Shown one piece after another: positions 9,308 through 18,029 of a DNA stretch of 38,220 nucleotides. This stretch comes from Gemmatimonadota bacterium. GTDB taxonomy: Bacteria; Gemmatimonadota; Gemmatimonadetes; Gemmatimonadales; Gemmatimonadaceae. Location of the stretch: assembly GCA_003223425.1 (NCBI GenBank), contig QHVA01000035.1:1-38220 (forward strand). The letters run 5' to 3'. The notes beneath the pieces were generated by a model. That model was given only the letters and a program-made list of their open reading frames with translations. It was not told where the DNA came from and made no database searches. Every line of letters begins with the position of its first letter. Positions within the stretch are counted from its first letter, which is position 1. The position numbers were made by a program, and so were the translations under genes.

Positions 9308-10341
9308 TGATCTACTACGTCGTCGCGATCGTCCTGGTCGCCTTCATATTCGATTTCATAAACGGCTTCCACGATTCGGCCAACTCCATCGCGACGATCG
9401 TCGGAACGCGCGTGCTGAGCCCTCTCGCCGCGGTAGTTTGGGCGGCGTTCTTCAATTTTACGGCGGCGTTCACCGCGGGCGAGCTCGTCGCCAAGGCGAT
9501 TCAGAAGGGGATCATCCGCACTGAAATCGTCACTCCAAACGTGATTCTGGCCGGACTGTTCGGTGCGATTGCATGGAATCTCATCACCTGGCTCTACGGG
9601 ATTCCCTCGAGCTCTTCGCACGCGTTGATCGGCGGTTACGCCGGCGCGGGAGTAGCAAAGGCTGGCTGGAGTGCGATCACCTGGGGTGTGAAGTGGATGC
9701 AGACCCTGTCGTTCATCGTCATCTCACCGCTGGTGGGAATGCTCGCAGGTTTCCTCCTGATGGTCTCGGTGTATTGGATCTTCCAGAAAATGGCGCCGGG
9801 TCGGGTCGACACGTTTTTCCGAAGCGCGCAGCTCGCTAGCTCGGCACTCCTGTCGCACGCGCACGGCGCGAACGATGCGCAGAAGACGATGGGCATCATC
9901 GTCGGGCTGCTCGTCTCGGTGAACTCTTTGACGGCAGCGGAGACGGGGTTTTTTCACCATCTCTATGTTCCGAATGAGGGGATCCCACTCTGGGTCAAGA
10001 TGGGAGCTTATACCGCGATCTCGCTCGGCACTCTGTTCGGCGGCTGGAGAATCGTGCACACGATGGGGTCGCGGATCACGCGACTGCGTCCGGTGAGCGG
10101 ATTCGCAGCCGAGACCGGCGGGGCACTGGCGATCAGTCTCGCGACGCATTACGGAATTCCAGTGAGCACTACCCACACGATTGCGGGCTCGATCATGGGT
10201 GCCGGCGCGACTTATCGCTTCTCGGCCGTGCGATGGGGCATTGCGCGAAGAATTGTCTGGGCGTGGGTAATCACTATCCCCGCCTCGGCCTCGGTCGCCG
10301 CGGTCAGCTACTGGGCGTTGGCTGCAGCCGGGCTTCGTTGA
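9307..10341 (+). CDS. Inorganic phosphate transporter, PiT family
   Basis: FDFINGFHDSANSIATIVGTRVLSP, SHAHGANDAQKTMGIIV, GIPVSTTHTIAGSIMGAG; GTG start. Confidence 0.96.
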   Translation: MIYYVVAIVLVAFIFDFINGFHDSANSIATIVGTRVLSPLAAVVWAAFFNFTAAFTAGELVAKAIQKGIIRTEIVTPNVILAGLFGAIAWNLITWLYGIPSSSSHALIGGYAGAGVAKAGWSAITWGVKWMQTLSFIVISPLVGMLAGFLLMVSVYWIFQKMAPGRVDTFFRSAQLASSALLSHAHGANDAQKTMGIIVGLLVSVNSLTAAETGFFHHLYVPNEGIPLWVKMGAYTAISLGTLFGGWRIVHTMGSRITRLRPVSGFAAETGGALAISLATHYGIPVSTTHTIAGSIMGAGATYRFSAVRWGIARRIVWAWVITIPASASVAAVSYWALAAAGLR

Positions 10342-11032
10342 TGTGCTCTTCCTCGCGGTGGTGCTTGATCTGCTTCCCTTCCGCGAGATAAACGGCGTCC
10401 TCACCGATATTGGTCGCCAGATCGGCGATCCTCTCCAGGTTTCGCCCAACCAATAGCAGCTCGAGCGAAGGGGTGATCGTCTTCGCATCGGCCATCATGT
10501 GAGTCAGGAGAACACGAAAAACAGAGTCGTGCAGCGAGTCTACGATGTCGTCGTCCTTGCACACTTGGCGGCCGAGCGCTCCGTCGGCGCGGATGAAAGC
10601 ATCGAGGGAGTCGCCGAGCATTTTCCGAGCCCTCCTCGCCATCACCTCGATCTCGGGAATGCGGATGTTGACCTTGGGCTTCTCCGACAGGCGCAGCGCC
10701 GACTCCGCGATGTTGACGGCGTGGTCGCCTACGCGCTCCAAGTCATTCGATACTTTGATCGCGCCGATGATGAAACGAAGGTCGCGCGCCATCGGCTGTT
10801 GAAGCGCGAGCAGCTCCACCGCTGCCTGCTCTACTTCCATCTCCAGCCGATTGAGCTCCGGGTCGCCCTCGATAACGAGTGTTGCCTTTTCCTTGTCGCG
10901 GTTGAGCAACGCTTCGACGGCAAGGTCAGTGCGTTCTTCGGCCTTCGACGACATTCCGAGCAGTGTTTCCTTCAACGCAGAAAGCTGATCGTGAAAATGC
11001 CGGAAGCCGGCGACGTTCGAGTCAGCTGTCAT
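10304..11032 (-). CDS. phoU: Phosphate signalling/transport regulator PhoU
   Basis: [89 protein letters not shown]. Confidence 0.96.
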   Translation of the reverse strand: MTADSNVAGFRHFHDQLSALKETLLGMSSKAEERTDLAVEALLNRDKEKATLVIEGDPELNRLEMEVEQAAVELLALQQPMARDLRFIIGAIKVSNDLERVGDHAVNIAESALRLSEKPKVNIRIPEIEVMARRARKMLGDSLDAFIRADGALGRQVCKDDDIVDSLHDSVFRVLLTHMMADAKTITPSLELLLVGRNLERIADLATNIGEDAVYLAEGKQIKHHREEEHINEARLQPTPSS

Positions 11033-11826
11033 CCGAATCTCCCAGTGATATATGCATCGGTCCGCTCCTCGCGAGGACTCGTAAATACCTGCTCCGTTGG
11101 TCCGAACTCCACGAGCTCGCCGGTGAAAAAGAAACCGGTGAATTCCGACGCGCGGGCGGCTTGTTGCAGGTTGTGTGTGACGATGATGATGGTCAACTCC
11201 CGTTTGAGTTCATAGAGAAGCTCTTCGATGCGTTGGGTCGAGCTGGGATCGAGGGCGCTCGCTGGCTCATCGAGTAAGAGAACCTCTGGCTGATTGGCGA
11301 GTGCTCTCGCGATGCACACTCTCTGCTGCTGTCCACCCGAGAGACTTAGCGCGCTGGAGCGAAGCCGGTCCTTCACTTCGTCCCATAAGGCAGCGCGCCT
11401 CAGCGATCGCTCGACAATCTCGTCCAGCGCTGCCTGGTTGCCGAGACCGTTGATACGTGGACCGTAGGCGATGTTCTCGTAAATGGATTTGGGAAACGGA
11501 TTCCATCGCTGGAAAACCATTCCCACCCTTTGCCTGAGGGCCACCACGTCGAGTGACTGATCAAAAACACTGTTGCCGTCGAGGCACAAGTCGCCCTCGT
11601 GGCGAATTCCCGGTATGAGCTCGTTTAGCCTGTTGATCGACCGGAGAAACGTGGATTTGCCGCAGCCGGAAGGCCCGATCAGCGCCGTAACCGCGCGAGG
11701 CGGAATAGCCATCGTGATATTCCGCAGCGCCTGCTTCTTTCCGTACCAGAACGAGAAGTCCTTTGCCTCGATCGTCCCAATGAGGTTCGGCCTGACTCGT
11801 TCCGCAATCGGTGCGAGCGCCGTCAT
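11029..11826 (-). CDS. pstB: Phosphate ABC transporter ATP-binding protein PstB (copy 1, phoU-proximal)
   Basis: Walker [62 protein letters not shown]. 4-bp overlaps with both neighbours. Confidence 0.95.
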   Translation of the reverse strand: MTALAPIAERVRPNLIGTIEAKDFSFWYGKKQALRNITMAIPPRAVTALIGPSGCGKSTFLRSINRLNELIPGIRHEGDLCLDGNSVFDQSLDVVALRQRVGMVFQRWNPFPKSIYENIAYGPRINGLGNQAALDEIVERSLRRAALWDEVKDRLRSSALSLSGGQQQRVCIARALANQPEVLLLDEPASALDPSSTQRIEELLYELKRELTIIIVTHNLQQAARASEFTGFFFTGELVEFGPTEQVFTSPREERTDAYITGRFG

Positions 11827-12689
11827 CCGAACCTTCCCGTGACGTACGCTTCCGTCTGTGAATCTTTAGGCGCGGTGAACAGCTCACGGGTGGAGTCGAA
11901 CTCGATGAGCTCGCCAGCAAGGAGAAACGCCGTGCAGTCGGAGATTCTAGCGGCCTGCTGCATGTTGTGAGTGACGATCACTACAGTGACGGTCTTGCGC
12001 AGGTCGTAGACGAGCTCTTCGACTTTCTGCGTGCTGAGCGGATCGAGTGAGGCAGTCGGCTCGTCCAGAAGAATCACACGGGGCCGGGTAGCAAGCGCGC
12101 GCGCGATGCACAGCCGTTGCTGCTGTCCACCCGAGATCGCCGTCGCGCTCTCACTAAGGCGATCTTTTACTTCCTCCCAAAGACCCGCGCGCCGTAGGGC
12201 TTCTTCCACTATTTCGTCGGTCGAGCCCGATATTTCCCCTTTCTTGGCAGCGATCCGCAGACCCGCGGCAACGTTCGCCCGAATGGACATGGTCGGGAAG
12301 GGAGTGGGTCGCTGAAACACCATCCCGACGTGACGACGCACTGCGATGGGGTTTGTCCCGTCGCCATAGATCGCGCTGCCGAGGATCTCCACAGAGCCTT
12401 CGACACGCGCGCCAGGAACTGTCTCGTGCATTCGATTGAGGCAGCGCAGCAGCGTTGATTTTCCGCAGCCCGAGGGGCCGATAATCGCCGTCACGGCCTG
12501 CTGAGGAATGGTGATCGATACGTTCCGAACAGCCGCGGTGTCGCCAAAGTACGCAGATAAATCGCGCGTAACGATGCATGGCTTCGCCTTATCAACGGCG
12601 ATGCTCGACTCCGGCGGTTGTACGGCCGGAGCGGTCACCCGACGCGGCCTCTCGCGGTTCTCGCGAAACACTTCAGTCGACTGGAGCAC
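11823..12689 (-). CDS. pstB: Phosphate ABC transporter ATP-binding protein PstB (copy 2, pstA-proximal)
   Basis: Walker [62 protein letters not shown]-terminal extension of ~40 aa relative to the other copy. Confidence 0.93.
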   Translation of the reverse strand: MLQSTEVFRENRERPRRVTAPAVQPPESSIAVDKAKPCIVTRDLSAYFGDTAAVRNVSITIPQQAVTAIIGPSGCGKSTLLRCLNRMHETVPGARVEGSVEILGSAIYGDGTNPIAVRRHVGMVFQRPTPFPTMSIRANVAAGLRIAAKKGEISGSTDEIVEEALRRAGLWEEVKDRLSESATAISGGQQQRLCIARALATRPRVILLDEPTASLDPLSTQKVEELVYDLRKTVTVVIVTHNMQQAARISDCTAFLLAGELIEFDSTRELFTAPKDSQTEAYVTGRFG

Positions 12690-13521
12690 CGAACCGTGAC
12701 CGCGTCGCGAACCGTGCCGCGATGCTGATAATCAGTATGATGGTGATCAGGACGAGCGCTCCTGCCCACGCCAGCCGGTGCCACTCGTCGTACGGGCCGG
12801 TTGCGTAGGCGAAGATCTGAAGTGGTAGCGCGGCGATCGGCTCGCGCAACGACGTCGACCAGAATTGATTACCAATCGCGGTGAAGAGTAGGGGAGCCGT
12901 CTCGCCCGCAATCCTGGCCACTGCTACCAGCGCACCTGTCGCAATGCCGGCGAGGGCGGTGCGAAGCACGACGGCAATCGATGTTCGCCACTTCGGATAG
13001 CCGAGCGCGAGGGCAGCTTCCCGCAATGATGTCGGTACGACGAGAAGCATCTCTTCCGTCGTTCGCGTAACCAGCGGGACCATCATCGTGCCGAGCGCCA
13101 CGCCCCCCGCAAGGGCGGAGAAGTGGCCGACGGGCCGAACGAGAAACTCCCAGGCAGAAATTCCAATCACGATGGAAGGGAGCCCGTTCAACACGTCGGA
13201 GAGAAACCGCACGGTGTAGGCGAGCGGAGTGGTGCGTTTTTCCGCCAAATGGAGGCCGGCGCCGATTCCGATCGGAAGTCCGATCAGGCTTGCAACTCCG
13301 ATTAGAATGAGCGTGCCGACGATCGCGTTCGCCATGCCACCGCCCGACTCGCCCACCGGTCTGGGCATGTGCGTGAAGAACGCCAGGGAAAGCGACGAGG
13401 CCCCTTTCGCGATCAGATGCACCAGTATCAACACCAGAGGCAGCGTTGCGAGTATGGCGGCGAGATAGGTGAGACCGATCATTACACCGCTCACAACGTG
13501 ACGGCTGCGCGCGGTCTTCAC
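12673..13521 (-). CDS. pstA: Phosphate ABC transporter permease PstA
   Basis: Polytopic membrane protein, LNGLPSIVIGISAWEFLV, REAALALGYPKWRTSIAVVLRTALAGIATGALVAVARIAGETAPLLFTA. Confidence 0.95.
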   Translation of the reverse strand: MKTARSRHVVSGVMIGLTYLAAILATLPLVLILVHLIAKGASSLSLAFFTHMPRPVGESGGGMANAIVGTLILIGVASLIGLPIGIGAGLHLAEKRTTPLAYTVRFLSDVLNGLPSIVIGISAWEFLVRPVGHFSALAGGVALGTMMVPLVTRTTEEMLLVVPTSLREAALALGYPKWRTSIAVVLRTALAGIATGALVAVARIAGETAPLLFTAIGNQFWSTSLREPIAALPLQIFAYATGPYDEWHRLAWAGALVLITIILIISIAARFATRSRFGAPVD

Positions 13522-14492
13522 CTTGCCCGGACCCTCGACACTCTCCAGACGAGCCAGCGCGCCACGGCGTTGACGATGAGCGTGATCACGAACAGAACGG
13601 CACCCACTGCCATCAGCGCCGAGACGTGCAAATCATTCGTCGCCTCACTGAACTCGTTGGCGATGAGCGAGGCCATTGTGTAGCCGGGGGCAAACAGCGA
13701 CGCCGAAATTTCAGGACGGTTTCCGATCACCATCGTCACCGCCATGGTTTCGCCAAGGGCGCGCCCGAGTCCCAACATGATTCCTCCGATAATGCCGGAT
13801 TTCGCGTAAGGCACGACCGCATCACGGATCGTCTCCCAACGCGTCGCACCCAGTGCGAGCGCCGCTTCGCGCTGGGAACGCGGCACGGCCATTAGCACCT
13901 CGCGTGAGACCGCCGAGATATAGGGGAGGGCCATGACTGCGAGTATCAACCCCGCCGCCAGCATGCTCGGCCCGTACGCAGGGCCGCTGAAAAACGGCGT
14001 TGCGCCAAGATGAAGACCGTCGCGCAGAAAAGGCATCACCTGCTGTCGAAGCATGGGAATGAGAACAAAAATCCCCCACAGTCCATAGACGACGCTGGGA
14101 ATTGCTGCCAGAAGGTCGACGAGGAAGCCGACGGGTTGGCGAAGCCAGGAAGGCGAGAACTCAGAGAGAAATATCGCGACACCGATAGCTAATGGCGTCG
14201 CTATGATCAGTGCGACGGCCGATGAGACCAAGGTCCCGAACAGCGCTGGCGCGGCGCCGAAATGACCGCCTCTAACATCCCAGTCGCTCGTGGTAACAAT
14301 TGACAGGCCGAGCCTGGCAAATGCCGGCCAGGCCGCGGCGAAAATGGCTACCGCGATCGCAACAACGAGCGCGGGAACGACCAACGCGCAAAGAGCGGTG
14401 AGAAATTCGTAAACCCTGTCGCCAATCGCCGATTGATCGACTCTGAGCCGGCGACGATCACTCTGCAGCCAGTCGAGCGGAAGCGAGGTCAC
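13518..14492 (-). CDS. pstC: Phosphate ABC transporter permease PstC
   Basis: LLAAIPSVVYGLWGIFVLIP, REAALALGATRWETIRDAVVPYAKSGIIGGIMLGLGRALGETMAVTMVIGN. Confidence 0.95.
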   Translation of the reverse strand: MTSLPLDWLQSDRRRLRVDQSAIGDRVYEFLTALCALVVPALVVAIAVAIFAAAWPAFARLGLSIVTTSDWDVRGGHFGAAPALFGTLVSSAVALIIATPLAIGVAIFLSEFSPSWLRQPVGFLVDLLAAIPSVVYGLWGIFVLIPMLRQQVMPFLRDGLHLGATPFFSGPAYGPSMLAAGLILAVMALPYISAVSREVLMAVPRSQREAALALGATRWETIRDAVVPYAKSGIIGGIMLGLGRALGETMAVTMVIGNRPEISASLFAPGYTMASLIANEFSEATNDLHVSALMAVGAVLFVITLIVNAVARWLVWRVSRVRAR

Positions 14493-15589
14493 TTCGCGCC
14501 AGCGAGATCGATCGTCGTGAGTCTGGCTCTCACGTTCGCTGCCATTGCCGTCGGCAACGGTGCGTAATCGAGCGTGGGGGCTACCTTCTCGCCCTCGGTG
14601 AGGGCCCAGTTGAGGAAGTCCACCAGCTTCTTTCCCTTCACCGCATCCGTCTGGTGCTGATAGACGAGGATCCAGGTGAACGACGAAATCGGGTACGAGT
14701 CTGCGCCACGCGCATTGACGATCGAAATTCGATAATCAGTATTGGCGGGAAGAGACTCGGCTACGCCAGCCGCTGCAGCCGTCACAGCGGGAACTGAAGC
14801 AGCGACGTATTGTCCCGCCTTGTTGCGAACCGCGGCTACTGGAAGATTGTTCTGCTTCGCGTAAGCGAGCTCGACGTATCCGATCGCACCGGGTGTCTGC
14901 TTGATCTGACCGGCAACTCCTTCGTTGCCCTTGCCACCCAGGCCGACGGGCCATTTTACTTCCTTGCCTTTGCCCACGCTCGCGTGCCATGCCGGAGAGA
15001 CCTTGTCGAGGTAATCGGTGAAGATGTATGTCGTTCCGCTGCCATCGGACCGGTGCACGACCAGAATGTCCTGATTCGGAAGCGAGACACCAGGATTCAG
15101 TGACGTTATCCGGCTGTCATTCCATTTGGTAACGCGTCCCATGAAGATGCCGGCGATCAGGTCAGGGGTGAACTTTAGTGCCGCCGTCACTCCCGGAAGA
15201 TTGTAGGTGATAACGTCCGCGCCGAGAACCGTCGGAACATGGAGAATCGGACCGCCTTTCGCCTTTGCCAACTCCTCATCACTCATCGGGCCGTCTGAGG
15301 CTCCAAAGTCCACGGTCTGTTCCGAGACCTGTCGAATCCCTCCTCCGGATCCGATCGACTGATAGTTGATCTTTATGCCGGTCTGTTTGGCGTAATCAGA
15401 GAACCATTTGGAGTAGATCGGATAAGGGAAGGTGGCACCGGCTCCAGTCAGGTCGACAGAACCGCCAGACGAAGCGGTAGAGGAAGCCGTGCTGGAATTA
15501 TTTGCGCCTTCCTTTGCGCATCCGACGGCCAACAACATGAGCGCGGCGACTTTCAGGGCTCTCACTGGACGGCTCCTTTTTTTGGGCAT
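14489..15589 (-). CDS. pstS: Phosphate-binding protein PstS (lipoprotein form)
   Basis: Lipobox LLAVGC; VDLTGAGATFPYPIYSKWF, SIGSGGGIRQVSEQTVDFGASDGPMSDEEL, HRSDGSGTTYIFTDYL. Confidence 0.96.
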   Translation of the reverse strand: MPKKRSRPVRALKVAALMLLAVGCAKEGANNSSTASSTASSGGSVDLTGAGATFPYPIYSKWFSDYAKQTGIKINYQSIGSGGGIRQVSEQTVDFGASDGPMSDEELAKAKGGPILHVPTVLGADVITYNLPGVTAALKFTPDLIAGIFMGRVTKWNDSRITSLNPGVSLPNQDILVVHRSDGSGTTYIFTDYLDKVSPAWHASVGKGKEVKWPVGLGGKGNEGVAGQIKQTPGAIGYVELAYAKQNNLPVAAVRNKAGQYVAASVPAVTAAAAGVAESLPANTDYRISIVNARGADSYPISSFTWILVYQHQTDAVKGKKLVDFLNWALTEGEKVAPTLDYAPLPTAMAANVRARLTTIDLAGAK

Positions 15590-15625
15590 CTCTGTAATGG
15601 AAAAATAGAAGCGCCCCTAGAGGGT

Positions 15626-15658
15626 CATGACGGACAGTCAGGTAACGACATTGTCACA
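15626..15658 (-). promoter_or_regulatory. Candidate Pho box upstream of pstS (lipoprotein form)
   Basis: Minus strand: TGTGACAATGT CGTTACCTGAC TGTCCGTCATG, three 11-bp units, 36 nt upstream of the start codon. Confidence 0.6.
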
Positions 15659-15694
15659 ACCGCCCGGGGCGCGTCCTACGCCATCAAGCTCCGC

Positions 15695-16852
15695 CTAGAA
15701 GTTGGCCACCAGATGGAGGAAATAGGTCTTGGTTGCAGCGATGACGGCTCCGGAATGCGGTGTCTGTTCCTGGTAGTCGAGCGAGAGCGCCGACTTCTTA
15801 TTGAGGTCCCAGGTCAGTCCGCCGATAACCGTGTTGATATAGCCAGCCGTTGCAGTGTTAGGCTTGAAGCGATCCCAGCGGCCGATGAGGCCGAGGGGAA
15901 AAGTCGATTTATCGTTAACGAGCTGAAACGGCTTGATAAACGCGAACCCGGCGATGAGTCGGCCAGTACTATCAACCTCTACGCGTGGCGACGCGACGGT
16001 ATTTGCTCCTGCCTCCCGCGCATCCTTGCGGGTATCCCACTCCGCGCCAGCGGAGAACCGTGGATCACGCAGGCCGGCAAAGACACCCGACCTTGTTCTC
16101 GGCAACGAAGATCCGACCGGACCGATCTGCCCGGCGCCTCCAGCAACAAAGCTGCTGGCGACTGCCCCAACGTAAGTCCAACCCGTTAGCGCGAAGGTCT
16201 TGATTACTTTGTTGCTCGATCCCGACAGTGGCGTGATGGAAAGCCGCGCTGCGTAATCCTTGAAGCGGTCAGTCTCACGCGAAGTGTAACCGGGCCCGTT
16301 CACGACGGTCGCGTAGAACTCACCGAACTTGTTCGGCAATGTCCATAAAGTGGCGACGCCCGCATCCGATGACGAAAAGAATCCGGCTCGCTCGACGGGC
16401 GACTGCGAGATCCAACGCGGCCAGAACGATTCGACGTGGTCAATCACCACGTTGTGGAGAAGGCCACCACGAATGTTCGCATTCCAGGAAGCGCTCTTGA
16501 TGAGATCGTACTGGAGGTAGGCGTATTTTGCTCGGATAACCCAGCCTCGATAGAACGCGTCGTTAGGCGTGGTGGTCTGCTGAAAGACATCTGCCGTTAC
16601 GCGAATGCTGGCGCGATCTCCGGCTGGCATTCTGAAGGTGAGATACGCACGCTCGAGATCGAACTTGTTGGTTGATTTGGCGGCTCCCGCGTCGCCACGA
16701 TACTGGAAGTTGGCGTACAGCACGCCCGAGAAATCCACTGGCACCGAGACCGTTGCTGGCGGCGGCGCTGGCTTAGTAGTGTCGGGCGCTGGCTGCTGCG
16801 CAACCAATCCTATAGGCAGGAGCAGAGCGAAGACTGCGTGCGATAGCTTCAT
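15695..16852 (-). CDS. Outer-membrane porin, phosphate-selective O/P type
   Basis: Signal peptide, aromatic C-terminal FLHLVANF typical of outer-membrane beta-barrels, DLERAYLTFRMPAGDRASIRVTADVFQQ; located in a pst operon. Confidence 0.8.
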   Translation of the reverse strand: MKLSHAVFALLLPIGLVAQQPAPDTTKPAPPPATVSVPVDFSGVLYANFQYRGDAGAAKSTNKFDLERAYLTFRMPAGDRASIRVTADVFQQTTTPNDAFYRGWVIRAKYAYLQYDLIKSASWNANIRGGLLHNVVIDHVESFWPRWISQSPVERAGFFSSSDAGVATLWTLPNKFGEFYATVVNGPGYTSRETDRFKDYAARLSITPLSGSSNKVIKTFALTGWTYVGAVASSFVAGGAGQIGPVGSSLPRTRSGVFAGLRDPRFSAGAEWDTRKDAREAGANTVASPRVEVDSTGRLIAGFAFIKPFQLVNDKSTFPLGLIGRWDRFKPNTATAGYINTVIGGLTWDLNKKSALSLDYQEQTPHSGAVIAATKTYFLHLVANF

Positions 16853-17904
16853 CGAGCCTCTCCAACGCGAGTGTCAGCAAACCGGATTGTCTTCAACCTA
16901 TTTTGAAGCTGCGCAACCATCGGCGCGGGCAGCGGAGCGTAGTCGAGCGACGACGCAGCCTTCTCACCATCCTTGTATGCCCAGCGCAGGAAGTTGACGA
17001 GCTTGGCGCCCTTGACGCGATCCGGCTGATTCTGGTAAACGAGGATCCAGGTCATCGACGAGATTGGGTATGAATCGTTTCCGGGCGCGTTCACCATCGA
17101 GACGCGGTAGTCAGTGTTCTTGGGTAGCTTCATCCCTGCGGCTGCCGCTGTGACCGACGCGATCGATGGCGCGACATACCTGCCGGCAGCATTACGGACG
17201 TTGGCGTACGGAAGCTTGTTCTGCTTGGCATACGCGAGCTCGACGTAGCCGATAGAGCCAGGCGTCTGCTTCACCTGTCCAGCGACGCCTTCGTTTCCTT
17301 TGCCACCGAGTCCCACGGGCCACTTGATTTCCTTTCCCCTGCCGAGCGAGCTCGCCCAGGATGGACTGACAGAAGTCAGGTAATCGCTGAAGATGTACGT
17401 CGTGCCGCTGCCGTCGGAGCGGTGGACGACCAAAATGTCCGAACTCGGAAGCGGTAGGCTGCGGTTTTGTGCGACAATTCGCGCATCATTCCACTTGGTG
17501 ATCTTTCCGGAATAGATATCTGCGATCACATCGCCGCTCAGGTTTAGCGGACGGTTGATCCCTGGAACGTTGTATGTCATTACAACCGCGCCCATCACGG
17601 TTGGGAAGTGGAGGACCGCTCCGCCCTTGGCGTTGGCCAACTCCTGGTCGCTCATCGGGCCGTCCGACGCACCAAAATCTACGGTCTGTTCCGAGAGCTG
17701 TCTGATTCCGCCGCCGGAGCCGATTGACTGATAGTTGATTTTCACTCCGGTACGCTGTGCGTATTCCGAGAACCACTTTGAGTAAATGGGATATGGGAAA
17801 GTCGCGCCGGCTCCGGTCAGATCTACTGATTGCGCTGAAGCAATCCCTGAGAGAAGAGCTGCCGTCGACAGAGCGACGGCAATGCTGCGAACGTTTTTGA
17901 TCAC
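16849..17904 (-). CDS. pstS: Phosphate-binding protein PstS (second copy, no lipobox)
   Basis: GTG start; signal peptide ending ...GIASAQS; VDLTGAGATFPYPIYSKWFSEYAQRTGVKINYQSIGSGGGIRQLSEQTVDFGASDGPMSD nearly identical to the other copy over this stretch. Confidence 0.95.
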   Translation of the reverse strand: MIKNVRSIAVALSTAALLSGIASAQSVDLTGAGATFPYPIYSKWFSEYAQRTGVKINYQSIGSGGGIRQLSEQTVDFGASDGPMSDQELANAKGGAVLHFPTVMGAVVMTYNVPGINRPLNLSGDVIADIYSGKITKWNDARIVAQNRSLPLPSSDILVVHRSDGSGTTYIFSDYLTSVSPSWASSLGRGKEIKWPVGLGGKGNEGVAGQVKQTPGSIGYVELAYAKQNKLPYANVRNAAGRYVAPSIASVTAAAAGMKLPKNTDYRVSMVNAPGNDSYPISSMTWILVYQNQPDRVKGAKLVNFLRWAYKDGEKAASSLDYAPLPAPMVAQLQNRLKTIRFADTRVGEAR

Positions 17905-17948
17905 TTGTGACTCCGTGAGGGAAGTTTGTCGCGATTCAAACTCTCTCG

Positions 17949-17992
17949 CTCACGTCACAAGTCATCACACCGAACGTAAAGGATCTGTCACG
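17949..17992 (-). promoter_or_regulatory. Candidate Pho box upstream of second pstS
   Basis: Minus strand: CGTGACAGATC CTTTACGTTCG GTGTGATGACT TGTGACGTGAG, four 11-bp units, 44 nt upstream of the start codon. Confidence 0.6.
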
Positions 17993-18029
17993 ACTGGCTC
18001 GCTCGCGTGTTGCGCCGGAGAACCAGTTT

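Noticed and set aside
9724-10488. 254-aa minus-strand ORF across PiT/phoU
   Set aside because: Low-complexity Arg/Ser/Pro-rich shadow ORF overlapping two well-supported genes.
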